Assembly: GCF_001312865.1 (NCBI RefSeq)
Contig: NZ_BBER01000002.1
Span: 274,392 to 338,391 of the forward strand
Source: Lacticaseibacillus thailandensis DSM 22698 = JCM 13996
GTDB taxonomy: Bacteria; Bacillota; Bacilli; Lactobacillales; Lactobacillaceae
Reading direction: 5' to 3'
DNA length: 64,000 nt
A model generated the notes under the pieces. It did not search any database. It was given only the letters and a program-made list of their open reading frames with translations, and was not told where the DNA came from. Shown here in pieces: positions 9,692 to 19,676 of the stretch. A program made the position numbers and the translations under genes. Numbering within the stretch: the first letter of the stretch is position 1; the number at the start of each line of letters is the position of its first letter.

Positions 9692-9740
9692 AACAGTGTA
9701 GTCAATCGACGGGTTGGGTTTCCCGAAAGGATGTGGGTCG

Positions 9741-10391
9741 ATGAGTATGGGGATGGATGATGACGACGTGAACGCAGCGCTCATCCGGATGGCGGCGCGG
9801 GCTAGCCACCAATTGGTGCTGGCCGGCGGTGCGTTTTTACGGCAAGACCCCGCGGCGGCGCGGTTGGTTTTCAATACTGATGCGGAACTTAACGCGGTGG
9901 AGGCCCGGATCGACCGTGCGGCGTTACGGGCGGCGCTGAGCGATATGCGGCAGGACTGGCAGGACGTGGCCACTTTACTCAAAGTTACGGATGCGCTCGA
10001 ACGGGTAGGCGACCACGCCGTCGTGCTGGCCGCAATCACCACCAGTAGCTTTACCCAGCCGGGACACCCCACGGACAGCCAAGCGGATGTGTGGTTGACG
10101 GCGATGTTGAACCGCGTAGGCAAGACGCTGGGGATGGCAGTTCATGCTTTCGTGCGCCGTGATGCTAGCGTGGCACAAGAGGTCGCGTTGAGTGATCGCG
10201 AGGTAGACCGGCTGAACGTCCGCATTCAGGCGTTGCTGGGGCCAATCACGCCGGGTGAACCGGCACTGGCAGTGGCCCGCCTGTTGGCCCAAAGCGGTGA
10301 TTGCGCCGTTAGTATCGCGGAACTGACGGTGTTACGGGCTACCGGCAAGTTGATTTCGTTACAACCCGGCGACGACCCGGCTGGAGAATAG
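9741..10391 (+). CDS. PhoU-like phosphate regulator protein
   Basis: A soluble, mostly helical protein of about 216 residues with two PhoU-type three-helix repeats: residues about 10-100 (FNTDAELNAVEARIDRAAL, then VTDALERVGDHAVVLA) and 115-205 (ALSDREVDRLNVRIQALL, then LLAQSGDCAVSIAELTV). The ERVGDHA motif is the metal-binding signature of PhoU; the second copy is degraded to AQSGDCAVS. PhoU proteins restrain the Pst phosphate transporter and PhoR signalling. No pst or phoPR genes are nearby, so this is a lone copy. The start at 9741 follows AAAGGATG; the frame opens slightly earlier. A PhoP-box-like array lies in front. Confidence 0.75.
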   Translation: MSMGMDDDDVNAALIRMAARASHQLVLAGGAFLRQDPAAARLVFNTDAELNAVEARIDRAALRAALSDMRQDWQDVATLLKVTDALERVGDHAVVLAAITTSSFTQPGHPTDSQADVWLTAMLNRVGKTLGMAVHAFVRRDASVAQEVALSDREVDRLNVRIQALLGPITPGEPALAVARLLAQSGDCAVSIAELTVLRATGKLISLQPGDDPAGE

Positions 10392-10416
10392 AACCACACG
10401 TAGGGATGGGGTGGTG

Positions 10417-10584
10417 ATGTTGATCTGGATGTGGATAATTGGGGCCATATTCGTGATGGTGCTCACTGGCTGGGCCATGTGGGGCACCGCTGACGGGTTG
10501 ATCGACCGGCACGCGGTCACCCGCCAACTGGACCGACCGCCCCGGCGCCACGGACCACACGGGGGGAACAATTGTAGCCAGTGA
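10417..10584 (+). CDS. Small single-span membrane protein
   Basis: A 55-codon frame from ATG 10417 to TGA 10584. It begins MLIWMWIIGAIFVMVLTGWAM, one clear transmembrane helix, then a charged arginine-rich tail (DRPPRRHGPHGG) predicted to be cytoplasmic. A GGGATGGGGTGGTG ribosome-site-like stretch precedes it, and it follows the PhoU-like gene by 25 bp before a shared terminator, so it may be translated from the same mRNA. I recognise no family. Coding status is only suggested by the helix, the spacing and the terminator. Confidence 0.45.
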   Translation: MLIWMWIIGAIFVMVLTGWAMWGTADGLIDRHAVTRQLDRPPRRHGPHGGNNCSQ

Positions 10585-10615
10585 TAGTGGGTAAACGTGG
10601 ATGAAATTGTAGATA

Positions 10616-10654
10616 AAAATCACCATGTCGATCAAACGTCGACATGGTGATTTT
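10616..10654. terminator. Perfect bidirectional terminator
   Basis: AAAATCACCATGTCGA (10616-10631) is exactly complementary to TCGACATGGTGATTTT (10639-10654), 16 bp with a 7-nt loop. It sits between converging genes and can end transcription from both sides. Confidence 0.9.
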
Positions 10655-10700
10655 GGTGTAGGTGACGTCACCGTACCGTCTTTGTGCAAACCAGCTCTGG

Positions 10701-11210
10701 CTATACGCGGCTAGTAATCTCAAGACTAGCCTGCGCCAGTACGTGTCCTGGCAGGGCGTGACGAAGTTCGTTCATCCAGAAGCCTTCAGGCAGGTCTAAC
10801 GTGGCGTTCAGCGCGTACATGGTAAACGTGTAGTCGTGGTCAGCGTTAGGTGGCGTTGGTCCAGTGTAGCGCTGGTAGATCTCGGGGTCGGTATTATTCA
10901 CGTACCGCCCAGCGTTCGAATTGCGGCCCTGGACGAACTGTCCGGCGAGGTCGCGGCTCGCGTTGGCGGGTATGTTGGCCAAACTTAACGGAATGTCGGC
11001 GGCAATCCAGTGAATCCACATGAAGCCAGAGACCGGGATGGCATCATAGTCTGTCAGGGTCAAGGCTAGCGCCACAGTGTCGGCCGGAATATCGGTGACT
11101 TGGAACGGAAAACTGGTTACGGGAAAGCCGTTACGCATATCATCGCCCGTAGCGTACTTACCGTACTTGTCTGGTAGGTAGCCGTTAGGTGTATCAACAG
11201 CAATGTGCAT
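10701..11210 (-). CDS. YbhB/YbcL-type PEBP (Raf-kinase-inhibitor-like) protein
   Basis: A 169-residue protein of the phosphatidylethanolamine-binding family. Typical pieces: FPVTSFPFQVTDIPADTVALALTLTDYDAIP, GFMWIHWIAADIP, the GRNSNAGRYVNN anion-site region and YTGPTPPNADHDYTFTMYAL. Bacterial members bind small anions or lipids, but no clear physiological role is known. A GTG at 11219 is in frame, yet AAAGGAGG ends only just before it, so the ATG at 11210, 8 bp from the site, is the better start. Single gene, ended by the shared terminator at 10616-10654. Confidence 0.85.
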   Translation of the reverse strand: MHIAVDTPNGYLPDKYGKYATGDDMRNGFPVTSFPFQVTDIPADTVALALTLTDYDAIPVSGFMWIHWIAADIPLSLANIPANASRDLAGQFVQGRNSNAGRYVNNTDPEIYQRYTGPTPPNADHDYTFTMYALNATLDLPEGFWMNELRHALPGHVLAQASLEITSRV

Positions 11211-11283
11211 TATGTGCACCTCCTTTACTCGGTACCTTTATTATACCCGTTTTTAGCATGCGAACGCGCCCTTGCCGAGCACG

Positions 11284-11757
11284 TTAATCGGCGCTGGGGC
11301 GGGGGATGACGCTGACTAAATTGTTGCCACGGTAAGTGGCGACTAGGTCTAGATTATGGCCGTGCAGCATCTGCGGCAATAGTGGTTTCAGGTCGGGCAC
11401 GATGCCCTGATTGTCGGTGAGGGTGACCCAGTCCGGGTCCAGTGCGGCCAGAATGCCTTCCCGCGTATCGCAGGGCAGGTGCAAGCGCTCATCGGTGTCA
11501 ACGACGTAGAGGTACATGATGCCAATACGGTCACCGTCGACGACCCAGTCGAGGGTACCCACAAAGTCAAAGGTGGGTTCGGGGAGTTCCGCGCCGGTTT
11601 CTTCAAAGGTCTCACGCATGGCGCCATGCCGCTCCGTTTCCCCTGGTTCAATTTTGCCGCCGATGAGGTTCCACATCCCCCGAAATGGTGGTTGACGCCG
11701 GTTAATGCCAACGACACCTTGAGGAGTCCGTAACGCAATGACAGTGTAACGTTTCAT
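11284..11757 (-). CDS. NUDIX hydrolase (MutT/8-oxo-dGTPase type)
   Basis: A 157-residue NUDIX enzyme that would cleave nucleoside diphosphate-X compounds. The NUDIX box GGKIEPGETERHGAMRETF... continues with EETGAEL and fits GX5EX7REXXEEXG exactly, at about residues 33-56. The WNLIGGKIEPGE context resembles MutT/YtkD-like proteins that clean oxidised nucleotides, though the substrate is uncertain. The real start is ATG 11757 (MKRYTVIAL); longer frames are unsupported. Its start overlaps the stop of the TMEM175-like gene by 4 bp (ATGA), so the two are translationally coupled on one leftward mRNA. Confidence 0.85.
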   Translation of the reverse strand: MKRYTVIALRTPQGVVGINRRQPPFRGMWNLIGGKIEPGETERHGAMRETFEETGAELPEPTFDFVGTLDWVVDGDRIGIMYLYVVDTDERLHLPCDTREGILAALDPDWVTLTDNQGIVPDLKPLLPQMLHGHNLDLVATYRGNNLVSVIPRPSAD

Positions 11758-12323
11758 TTTTGGTTGTCCTTTCGTAATAGCAGGCGGTCCGGCAACAGCC
11801 AATTGGTTAGAATCAGTACGTCGATAATCAAGGTGAGTGGTGGCCAAATCCATCCGACGCCGATAGCGACCACGTTGCCGGTGATGGACCATTCACTTTT
11901 GCGTAGGGTCGTGGTTAGGATCGGGTTAGCGCCATTACGGAGTATGCTGGCCACCATGAGGGTGAAGACCACGTCGGCGATGAGGAGCACTACGCCGTAG
12001 AGCTGTTCGGGTACCAGCGCGATCAGGTTGGTGTCACCAACCCAGGCCGTGGCAAACGGAAAGAACGATAGCGCTAATAAGAACATGGTGTTGAGCCACA
12101 GCGTTGCGCGGGAAACCGTTTGTACACGGCTGAAGAGGTAATGGTGACTGTGCCAATAAACGGCGACGGTGACAAAGCTGGCCAAGTACACGACAAACTG
12201 GTGCCAGGTACCGAGTAACGCGTGCAGGTCATCGCCGTGCGGAACGTGGAGTTCCAAGACCATGACGGTAATAATGATGGCAATGACGCCATCCGTGAAG
12301 GCTTCCAAACGTGATTTGTCCAT
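11754..12323 (-). CDS. TMEM175-like potassium channel family protein (DUF1211)
   Basis: A 189-residue membrane protein with six hydrophobic segments. Near the start it carries SRLEAFTDGVIAIIIT, the R-x(3)-F-(S/T)-D signature of the TMEM175/DUF1211 family, bacterial members of which assemble into K+-selective channels. The single six-helix repeat is the bacterial form. Start: ATG 12323 has GTGAGGTG in front; a GTG two codons earlier is too close to that site. The gene overlaps the NUDIX gene downstream by 4 bp and begins 26 bp after the HExxH-protein gene, making a probable three-gene leftward unit. The ionic role is family knowledge, not seen directly. Confidence 0.8.
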   Translation of the reverse strand: MDKSRLEAFTDGVIAIIITVMVLELHVPHGDDLHALLGTWHQFVVYLASFVTVAVYWHSHHYLFSRVQTVSRATLWLNTMFLLALSFFPFATAWVGDTNLIALVPEQLYGVVLLIADVVFTLMVASILRNGANPILTTTLRKSEWSITGNVVAIGVGWIWPPLTLIIDVLILTNWLLPDRLLLRKDNQK

Positions 12324-12348
12324 ACGCACACCTCACTGGTAGCGGTGC

Positions 12349-13307
12349 TTACCGCTCGCTATAGGTAATATCGAACTGATCGAGGACGTCCTTAACGGGC
12401 CGCTGGTAGAGGGCTTGTAACGCCTCACTGGACGCCGCATCTTTGGGTAATGACAATACAAAGGCGGTTTGATGGTCGGTGTTACCCTGAGCGATAAAGC
12501 CGGTCAGGTCGTCGCCGTCGACGCTTAACGAGGTCTCGCTCAGCGTGTAGAGCTGGGTCAGTTCGAGGCGCAACTGGCGCTTGGACAGCACTGGTGGCAA
12601 GACCACAAAGTCGGGCAGCTCAGCTGGGCGTACCCCTGGTCGATCAGGAATTGTTCAAAGCTAGCGAGAAGTTTGACCTCGACCCCCCGTAACCGCCGCG
12701 GGGTGTCAGTTTCATGTTCGCTGATCAAGCCAAAGAGATGCTCCGCTGCAGCCATCGCCGCCGGGTACCGGTTTCGCCAAGCACGCAGTGTGTTGTCTGG
12801 TTGCGGCATCTGGTGCACGTAAACGAGGCCGTCAAGCAACAACAGGGTACGGAAGGCAATCATGTCGTCAGGGTGTTGCGGATCCTCATCATCGAGTTGT
12901 TGTTCAAAGCCGGCGATGACCGATTGGTCCACGCCGTCGTTGAGCAGGCCATTTTCACGCTGCCAGGCCACGACCATCACGTGTTGTGCGGCCATTTCGA
13001 GTAGCTTAGCGGTGGAGATGCGCATGGCGTCGTATTCCTGGTCGTCGCTGTGGAGGGGCATTTCCATCATTAGGTAGCCCTTCATGTTCATCATGAAGTG
13101 AACGAGTTCGTGGCTCAAGGTGTAGTCCACGTCGGTGGTGTCGGTAATGTGCACGACCACTTGGCCGTCCTTGTTGACGGTCAGGTCACCCTGGTCGTGG
13201 TTCAGGACACCACTGCTGGGGCCTTCCGCGTTGACCTGGACTTGGTGCCCGAGGACGCGGCTGAGTTCATCTAATAATCCTTGTACTGGTTCTGCGTAAT
13301 CCGCCAT
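12349..13307 (-). CDS. Lactobacillar HExxH-motif protein, putative metallopeptidase (frameshifted)
   Basis: A protein of about 319 residues. A zinc-peptidase-like LSHELVHFMM lies at residues 64-73 (HELVH at 66-70), in a region predicted to be helical, preceded by a strand segment VVVHITDTTDVDYT, which suits a gluzincin-like fold. No clear third ligand can be assigned. Homologues in lactobacilli are, as I recall, often labelled IpaB/EvcA family without functional support. The start at 13307 follows GAGGGT. The frame is lost near 12618; adding a base joins DQGYAQL to LPDFVVLPPVLSKRQLR and the rest to the stop at 12349. No signal peptide, so it would be cytoplasmic. Confidence 0.6.
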
Positions 13308-13427
13308 TATGTTACCCTCATCTTTGCATTCTTTGTTACGACCATTGTACTGCAACACCCCAGCCACCTCCATCACACCAACCCAGCTACCACCGGTGAG
13401 GCCTGCATAGAACGTGCTGGGTATGCG

Positions 13428-13436
13428 TGGTATACT
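13428..13436 (+). promoter_or_regulatory. Extended -10 promoter of metG
   Basis: TGG directly before TATACT (13431-13436), about 75 bp upstream of metG; no convincing -35. No T-box motif is seen before metG. Confidence 0.5.
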
Positions 13437-13504
13437 GGTCACAATTACGACTGTGCGCATTCGCTTGCGGCACAGAGCGTTACAATTACATCTCTGGAGG
13501 CTAG

Positions 13505-15516
<2,012 letters not shown>

Positions 15517-15530
15517 TTGTGTAGGCAAAC

Positions 15531-15562
15531 AAAAATCCTGTGCGTAAGCACGGGATTTTTTT
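15531..15562 (+). terminator. Terminator after metG
   Basis: AAAAATCCTGTGC pairs with GCACGGGATTTTT around GTAA and runs into a T tract; the A-rich side also makes it usable for the opposing gene. Confidence 0.9.
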
Positions 15563-15594
15563 CGTGGCCGATTGACTATTTATCCGCATCCGGT

Positions 15595-15930
15595 TTACAA
15601 AGCAATCTGGCGGGTGTCGATCAAGTGGCGCAAGTCGTTATCAATATTGGTCAGTGTTTGCCGTGGGTTGGCCTTGAAGGCCTCTGCGTACGAGGCGGCT
15701 GGCGTCCTGATAGTGGCCACCTGCTTACCGTTCATGTCGTCAATGGTAATCTGGTTACCGCTGAGGTGTGCGCTAAAGTAGCTGCCTTCAGTGGCTTCGT
15801 CCATGTAGTCCTGGGCGGATTGCTGTAAACCCTTGTTGATGACGTCGGTTGCCGTAGTCGGGTGGCCCGCTGCAGCTGCGGCCTGCACCATGCTGGCGAC
15901 TTGATCCATATCTGTCGGAATATTATTCAC
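15595..15930 (-). CDS. Hypothetical protein
   Basis: About 111 residues, not recognised. It starts with an acidic helix-prone segment (NIPTDMDQVASMVQAAAAAG), continues with KGLQQSAQDYMDEATEGSYFSAHLSGNQITIDDMNGKQVATI, which looks like a short alpha-beta domain with two strands, and ends with a helical tail. No signal peptide or membrane segment. GAAAGGATG overlaps the first possible ATG at 15939, so GTG at 15930, 8 bp from the site, is the likelier start. Single gene, convergent with metG and sharing its terminator. Codon use is like that of neighbours. Confidence 0.6.
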   Translation of the reverse strand: MNNIPTDMDQVASMVQAAAAAGHPTTATDVINKGLQQSAQDYMDEATEGSYFSAHLSGNQITIDDMNGKQVATIRTPAASYAEAFKANPRQTLTNIDNDLRHLIDTRQIAL

Positions 15931-16097
15931 AGTGATCATCCTTTCACTCGTTCGAACCCAACGTTTAACACGCTTAGTTTACCACGCAGAACGACGAGTT
16001 TTTCACCAAGTTGCTGTCACCGTAGTTGGTAGGTTTCGGGGAATGCTGTACAATGGGTCAAGATGAACGGAGCGGGGTACAAAGAAGCGGAGTAACT

Positions 16098-16871
16098 ATG
16101 CAAATTTTTGATTCCCATACACATTTAAATGATCCGGCTTACGCCAGGAAGGAGGACGCCTGCGTAGCGGCAGCCCACGCACTGGGGGTCGACGAAATGG
16201 CCATTGTGGGGTCGGACACGACGCTTAACGCTGGGGCAGTGCAGTTAGCGGCCCGTTACCCGGGGTTAGTCGCCATCGTGGGCTGGCACCCTGAATCGGC
16301 GAAGGACTATACGCCGGCTGCTGCAGCGGAGTTGCGAACCCAGCTGGCGCTACCCCAAACGGTAGCGATTGGCGAAATTGGCCTCGACTACCACTGGGAT
16401 ACATCGCCCCGGGCGGTGCAACGCCGCGTCTTTGTCCAGCAGTTGGCGCTGGCGGACGAACTCGACATGCCAGTATCAATTCATAGTCGTGACGCCTTTA
16501 TGGATACGTACACGCTACTGAATAACAGCCAGATTCGCCGCTTTGGCGGGGTGATGCATAGTTTTACCGGTGACGCGGTGTGGGCCCGGCGGTTTTTGGC
16601 GCTGGGGATGTACGTCTCGTTTTCCGGCATTGTCAGCTTCAAAAATGCGGCGCCAGAGCATGACGCGGTACGGGTAGTGCCCGATGACCGGCTGCTGGTC
16701 GAAACCGACGCGCCGTACCTGACACCGGAGCCATACCGCGGCCAGACCAACCAGCCCGGGTTTACCCGTTACGTCGTGGAGGCGGTGGCCCGGTTGCGGG
16801 GCACGACACCAGAACACATTGCCGCGGTCACGCAGGCCAACGCCCACCGGTTGTTTGGTTTAGGTAATTAG
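16098..16871 (+). CDS. tatD: TatD-family deoxyribonuclease
   Basis: Metal-dependent DNase of the amidohydrolase fold, about 257 residues. Ligands visible: HTH in FDSHTHLND at residues 4-10, Glu in GEIGLDYHWD, His in SIHSRDAF, His in GVMHSFTG and Asp in LLVETDAPYLTP. TatD enzymes are 3'-5' exonucleases implicated in repair of oxidised DNA and in RNA turnover. The start at 16098 is supported by the conserved MQIFDSHTHL. The next gene, rnmV, begins 8 bp after its stop; tatD-rnmV-ksgA is the standard Firmicutes operon for nucleic-acid processing. Confidence 0.92.
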   Translation: MQIFDSHTHLNDPAYARKEDACVAAAHALGVDEMAIVGSDTTLNAGAVQLAARYPGLVAIVGWHPESAKDYTPAAAAELRTQLALPQTVAIGEIGLDYHWDTSPRAVQRRVFVQQLALADELDMPVSIHSRDAFMDTYTLLNNSQIRRFGGVMHSFTGDAVWARRFLALGMYVSFSGIVSFKNAAPEHDAVRVVPDDRLLVETDAPYLTPEPYRGQTNQPGFTRYVVEAVARLRGTTPEHIAAVTQANAHRLFGLGN

Positions 16872-16879
16872 GAGATTGA

Positions 16880-17450
16880 ATGAAACGTATACAACAAATC
16901 ATCGTCGTTGAGGGTCGGGACGACACCAAGCGGTTGCGCGAGGCATTCGGCGACGTTGATACGATTGAAACGCACGGTAGTGCCATTGACGACGCTACGT
17001 TGCGGCGGATTCAGCACGCCCAGGCTACCCGTGGCGTGATCGTGCTGACGGACCCCGACTTTCAGGGGCAGCGGATCCGCAAGAAGATCATGGCCGCCGT
17101 GCCGGATGCCCAGCACGCTTTTTTTACCGCGTGAGCAGGCCGTACCGGCACGCAGCGGTGGGTCACTAGGCGTGGAACACGCGCGGGTAGCTGACCTGCA
17201 GGCGGTGTTGGGGCACCTATTTACCCTGAGCACCGCGGCCCCCGAGGTCATTACGCGTGAGGATCTATGGACGGCCGGATTGTTGGGCGGCCGGGATGCG
17301 CAGCGGCGGCGTGAGCTGTTGGGTGACGAACTCAACATTGGTTATGCCAACGGTAAACAGCTGTTGCGGCGACTGCGGGCCTTTGGCATTACCACCAACG
17401 AGTTTGCGGCGGCCCTCCGTCGCGTTAATGAAAGGATCAAGCATGACTGA
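16880..17450 (+). CDS. rnmV: Ribonuclease M5 (frameshifted at a T run)
   Basis: Toprim-domain nuclease that makes mature 5S rRNA from its precursor. Toprim motifs: [13 protein letters not shown] at the start and [16 protein letters not shown]. The frame breaks in seven T at 17119-17125; with six the sequence reads AQHAFLPREQA and continues to the C-terminal domain ([24 protein letters not shown]). About 190 residues, standard for the family. A GGAG site lies before ATG 16880. Its end overlaps the start of ksgA by 8 bp, so the two rRNA-maturation genes are translationally linked. Confidence 0.92.
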
Positions 17451-18331
17451 TATTCCCCGTATTGCTACTCCGGCACGCACCCATGCCATCATGGAGCGTT
17501 TCGGCTTCCACACTAAAAAAACACCTGGGGCAAAACTTTTTAACGAACCTGGACGTGTTGAGTGGCATCGTGCGCGCGGCGGCCATCGATGACCATAGCG
17601 ACGTGATTGAAATTGGCCCCGGCATCGGCTCGCTCACTCAGTACTTGGCCGAAGCGGCTCACCAAGTGTTAGCGTTGGAGATTGACGCAGCGTTGTTGCC
17701 GGTACTGGCTGACACAATGGCACCGTACCCCAACGTGACGGTGGTGAATCAGGACGTGTTGGCGGCGAACCTGCAGGAGTTGATCAACACCCACTTTGAT
17801 GGTCAGCACGACGTCAAAGTGGTGGCTAACCTGCCGTACTACATCACTACACCCATTTTGATGCACCTGATGCGCACGACGGTGGACTTTAGTTCGATTA
17901 CCGTGATGATGCAGGGGGAGGTTGCCGACCGCTTGACCGCCCAACCCGGAAGTAAGGATTATAGTAGCCTGTCCATCGCGATTCAGAATCAGATGACGGT
18001 GCGTGTGGCCATGACGGTCAATCGACATTCCTTTGTGCCGGCGCCCAACGTGGATTCGGCCATCATTGTGCTCCAACGGCGGCCGCAACCCCTCGCGATG
18101 GTTAATGATCCGGCCGGTTTTGACCGGCTGGTCCGGGGCAGCTTTGCTTCACGGCGCAAGACGCTGTGGAACAACCTCCAGCAGCTGTACGGCAAGGCGC
18201 CAGACGTAAAGGCAGCCATGACCGCGGCCCTGGCGGATAGTGGTATTGAACCGGGGGTGCGAGCGGAGCGGCTGACCATCACCGACTTTGCGCTACTCTT
18301 CAATAATTTACAGAAACACCATGTTGCGTGA
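17443..18331 (+). CDS. ksgA: 16S rRNA dimethyladenosine methyltransferase (frameshifted at an A run)
   Basis: Dimethylates the two adjacent adenosines in helix 45 of 16S rRNA late in small-subunit assembly, using SAM. The start is ATG 17443 ([20 protein letters not shown]). A run of seven A at 17515-17521 breaks the frame; with six it reads HTKKHLGQNFLTN. Further motifs: VIEIGPGIGSLTQYLAE for SAM and NLPYYITTPI, the catalytic NLPY. About 296 residues. Overlaps rnmV by 8 bp. Loss of KsgA gives kasugamycin resistance in known bacteria, but here the shift looks like a run-length error because six-to-seven changes occur throughout the window. Confidence 0.93.
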
Positions 18332-18410
18332 GCAGAAAAAAAATCAGACCAATTTTGTAATCTTTCAGTGAAACCCACTCATACCGGGATGCACCGGGCC
18401 CTTGCCACAC

Positions 18411-18438
18411 TTGCAATTAGGCCTTTTTGTGCTATCAT
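18411..18438 (+). promoter_or_regulatory. Promoter of veg
   Basis: TTGCAA at 18411-18416 and TATCAT at 18433-18438 with a 16-bp spacer, about 25 bp before the ribosome site of veg. Confidence 0.55.
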
Positions 18439-18460
18439 AACTAACCGAAGGGGTGAGCAC

Positions 18461-18709
18461 ATGCCAATAACACTTGCTAGTATCAAGAACAAACTTGACT
18501 CTAAAATCGGTGAGCCAATCACCGTGGTTGCCCAGGCAGGGCGGAAGAAAGTCACCCGGCGCAACGGTATTTTGCGCGAAACTTTCCCAGCCATTTTCGT
18601 GGTGGAACTGAATCAAGAAGAAAACGACTTTGAGCGGGTTTCGTACAGTTATGCAGATCTGTTGACTAAGTCAATTGAAATTTCGTTTGATGAGGCTGCT
18701 TCGGCTTAG
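18461..18709 (+). CDS. veg: Veg family protein
   Basis: An 82-residue protein of the Veg (DUF1021) family, strongly expressed in Firmicutes; in Bacillus subtilis Veg stimulates biofilm formation. It matches in length and in the pattern ASIKNKLDSKIGEPITVVAQAGRKK, then RNGILRETFPAIFVVEL and ERVSYSYADLLTKSIEI. An SH3-like small beta fold is expected. The start at 18461 lies after GAAGGGGTG. Position directly after ksgA is conserved in this phylum. It has its own promoter and terminator. Confidence 0.92.
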   Translation: MPITLASIKNKLDSKIGEPITVVAQAGRKKVTRRNGILRETFPAIFVVELNQEENDFERVSYSYADLLTKSIEISFDEAASA

Positions 18710-18762
18710 GTAGGATGACTACCTGGCGTGGTGAAGCCAGCAACAACATGCATTACGGCTGA

Positions 18763-18800
18763 GGGCCGACACCAACATTCTCGTTGGTGTCGGCCCTTTG
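18763..18800 (+). terminator. Terminator after veg
   Basis: GGGCCGACACCAAC pairs perfectly (14 bp) with GTTGGTGTCGGCCC around ATTCTC, followed by TTTGTGTT. Confidence 0.88.
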
Positions 18801-18860
18801 TGTTAACCGAATGTGTGCAACGGTGCGCCCACATGGTGGCGCGAAAGGAGCGAATACAAC

Positions 18861-19573
18861 ATGGTAACGGTAACGGGACAGCGGGTGCTGGTGATTGGTG
18901 GCACGTCGGGTTTTGGCCAGGCGGTTGCCCAACTTGCCCTCAATGAGGGTGCCCAGGTGACAATCATTGGCCGTACGCAGCAACACCTAACGGCCGCACT
19001 GGGCAAACTCACGGGAGCGCAAGGTGTCTGTCTGGATGTAGCTGATGGGAACCAGTTACAAAGTTGGCTGGCTGATCAGGCCAACTTTGACCACGTGGTG
19101 TCGACTCTCGGTGGCGCCATGGGTGGCGGCTTTTTGGATCACACCGACGACGAAGAGGTTGCGGCAGTGGCGGGTAAGTTTACGACGGGGATGCGGGTCG
19201 CGCGGCGCGTGTTGCCCCACCTGAACGAGCAGGGCAGTTTAACGCTGACCGCCGGCGCTGGTGGTCGCCCGTATAATGCCTCGGGCGCCGTGGTGGGCAA
19301 CCAGGCGCTGATGACTTTGGTGCAAGGACTGGCCGTGGAGGTTGCGCCGCACCAACGCGTTAACGCCGTGGCGCCGTACTGGACGCCAACGGGTTTGTGG
19401 CGGAACCTGAGCGACGCCGAGGTCGCCGCGCAGGTAGAGGCCCAAGCGCAGCAAATTCCGCTGGGGCGCGTGGGCACACCGACCGAGGTGGCAACGGCCT
19501 ACCTATCTTGATGCACAATCACTTCATCACCGGCCAGACCATCTTTGTGGATGGTGGGGTGTCCGCACTGTAA
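18861..19573 (+). CDS. Short-chain dehydrogenase/reductase without the YxxxK pair (frameshifted)
   Basis: About 238 residues with a Rossmann fold. NAD(P) motif VLVIGGTSGFGQAVAQL at residues 9-25, then LDVADG and a FDHVVSTLGGAMGGG segment. Aligning ALMTLVQGLAVEVAPHQRVNAVAP with usual SDR enzymes puts Ala and Asn where the catalytic Tyr and Lys should be, so a normal hydride-transfer mechanism is doubtful. The frame breaks near 19506; one added base gives LMHNHFITGQTIFVDGGVSAL and a stop at 19573. The GAAAGGAG site supports ATG 18861. Substrate unknown. It lies between veg and ispE, on its own. Confidence 0.78.
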
Positions 19574-19676
19574 ACCCCGTCAGTGGGCCAGCACTTGGTT
19601 CGTGCAAAGTTGTGCATAATTGCGTATACTAATGCTAACAAGCACGACAATGAACAGGTAAAGACTGGTGAGGGTT

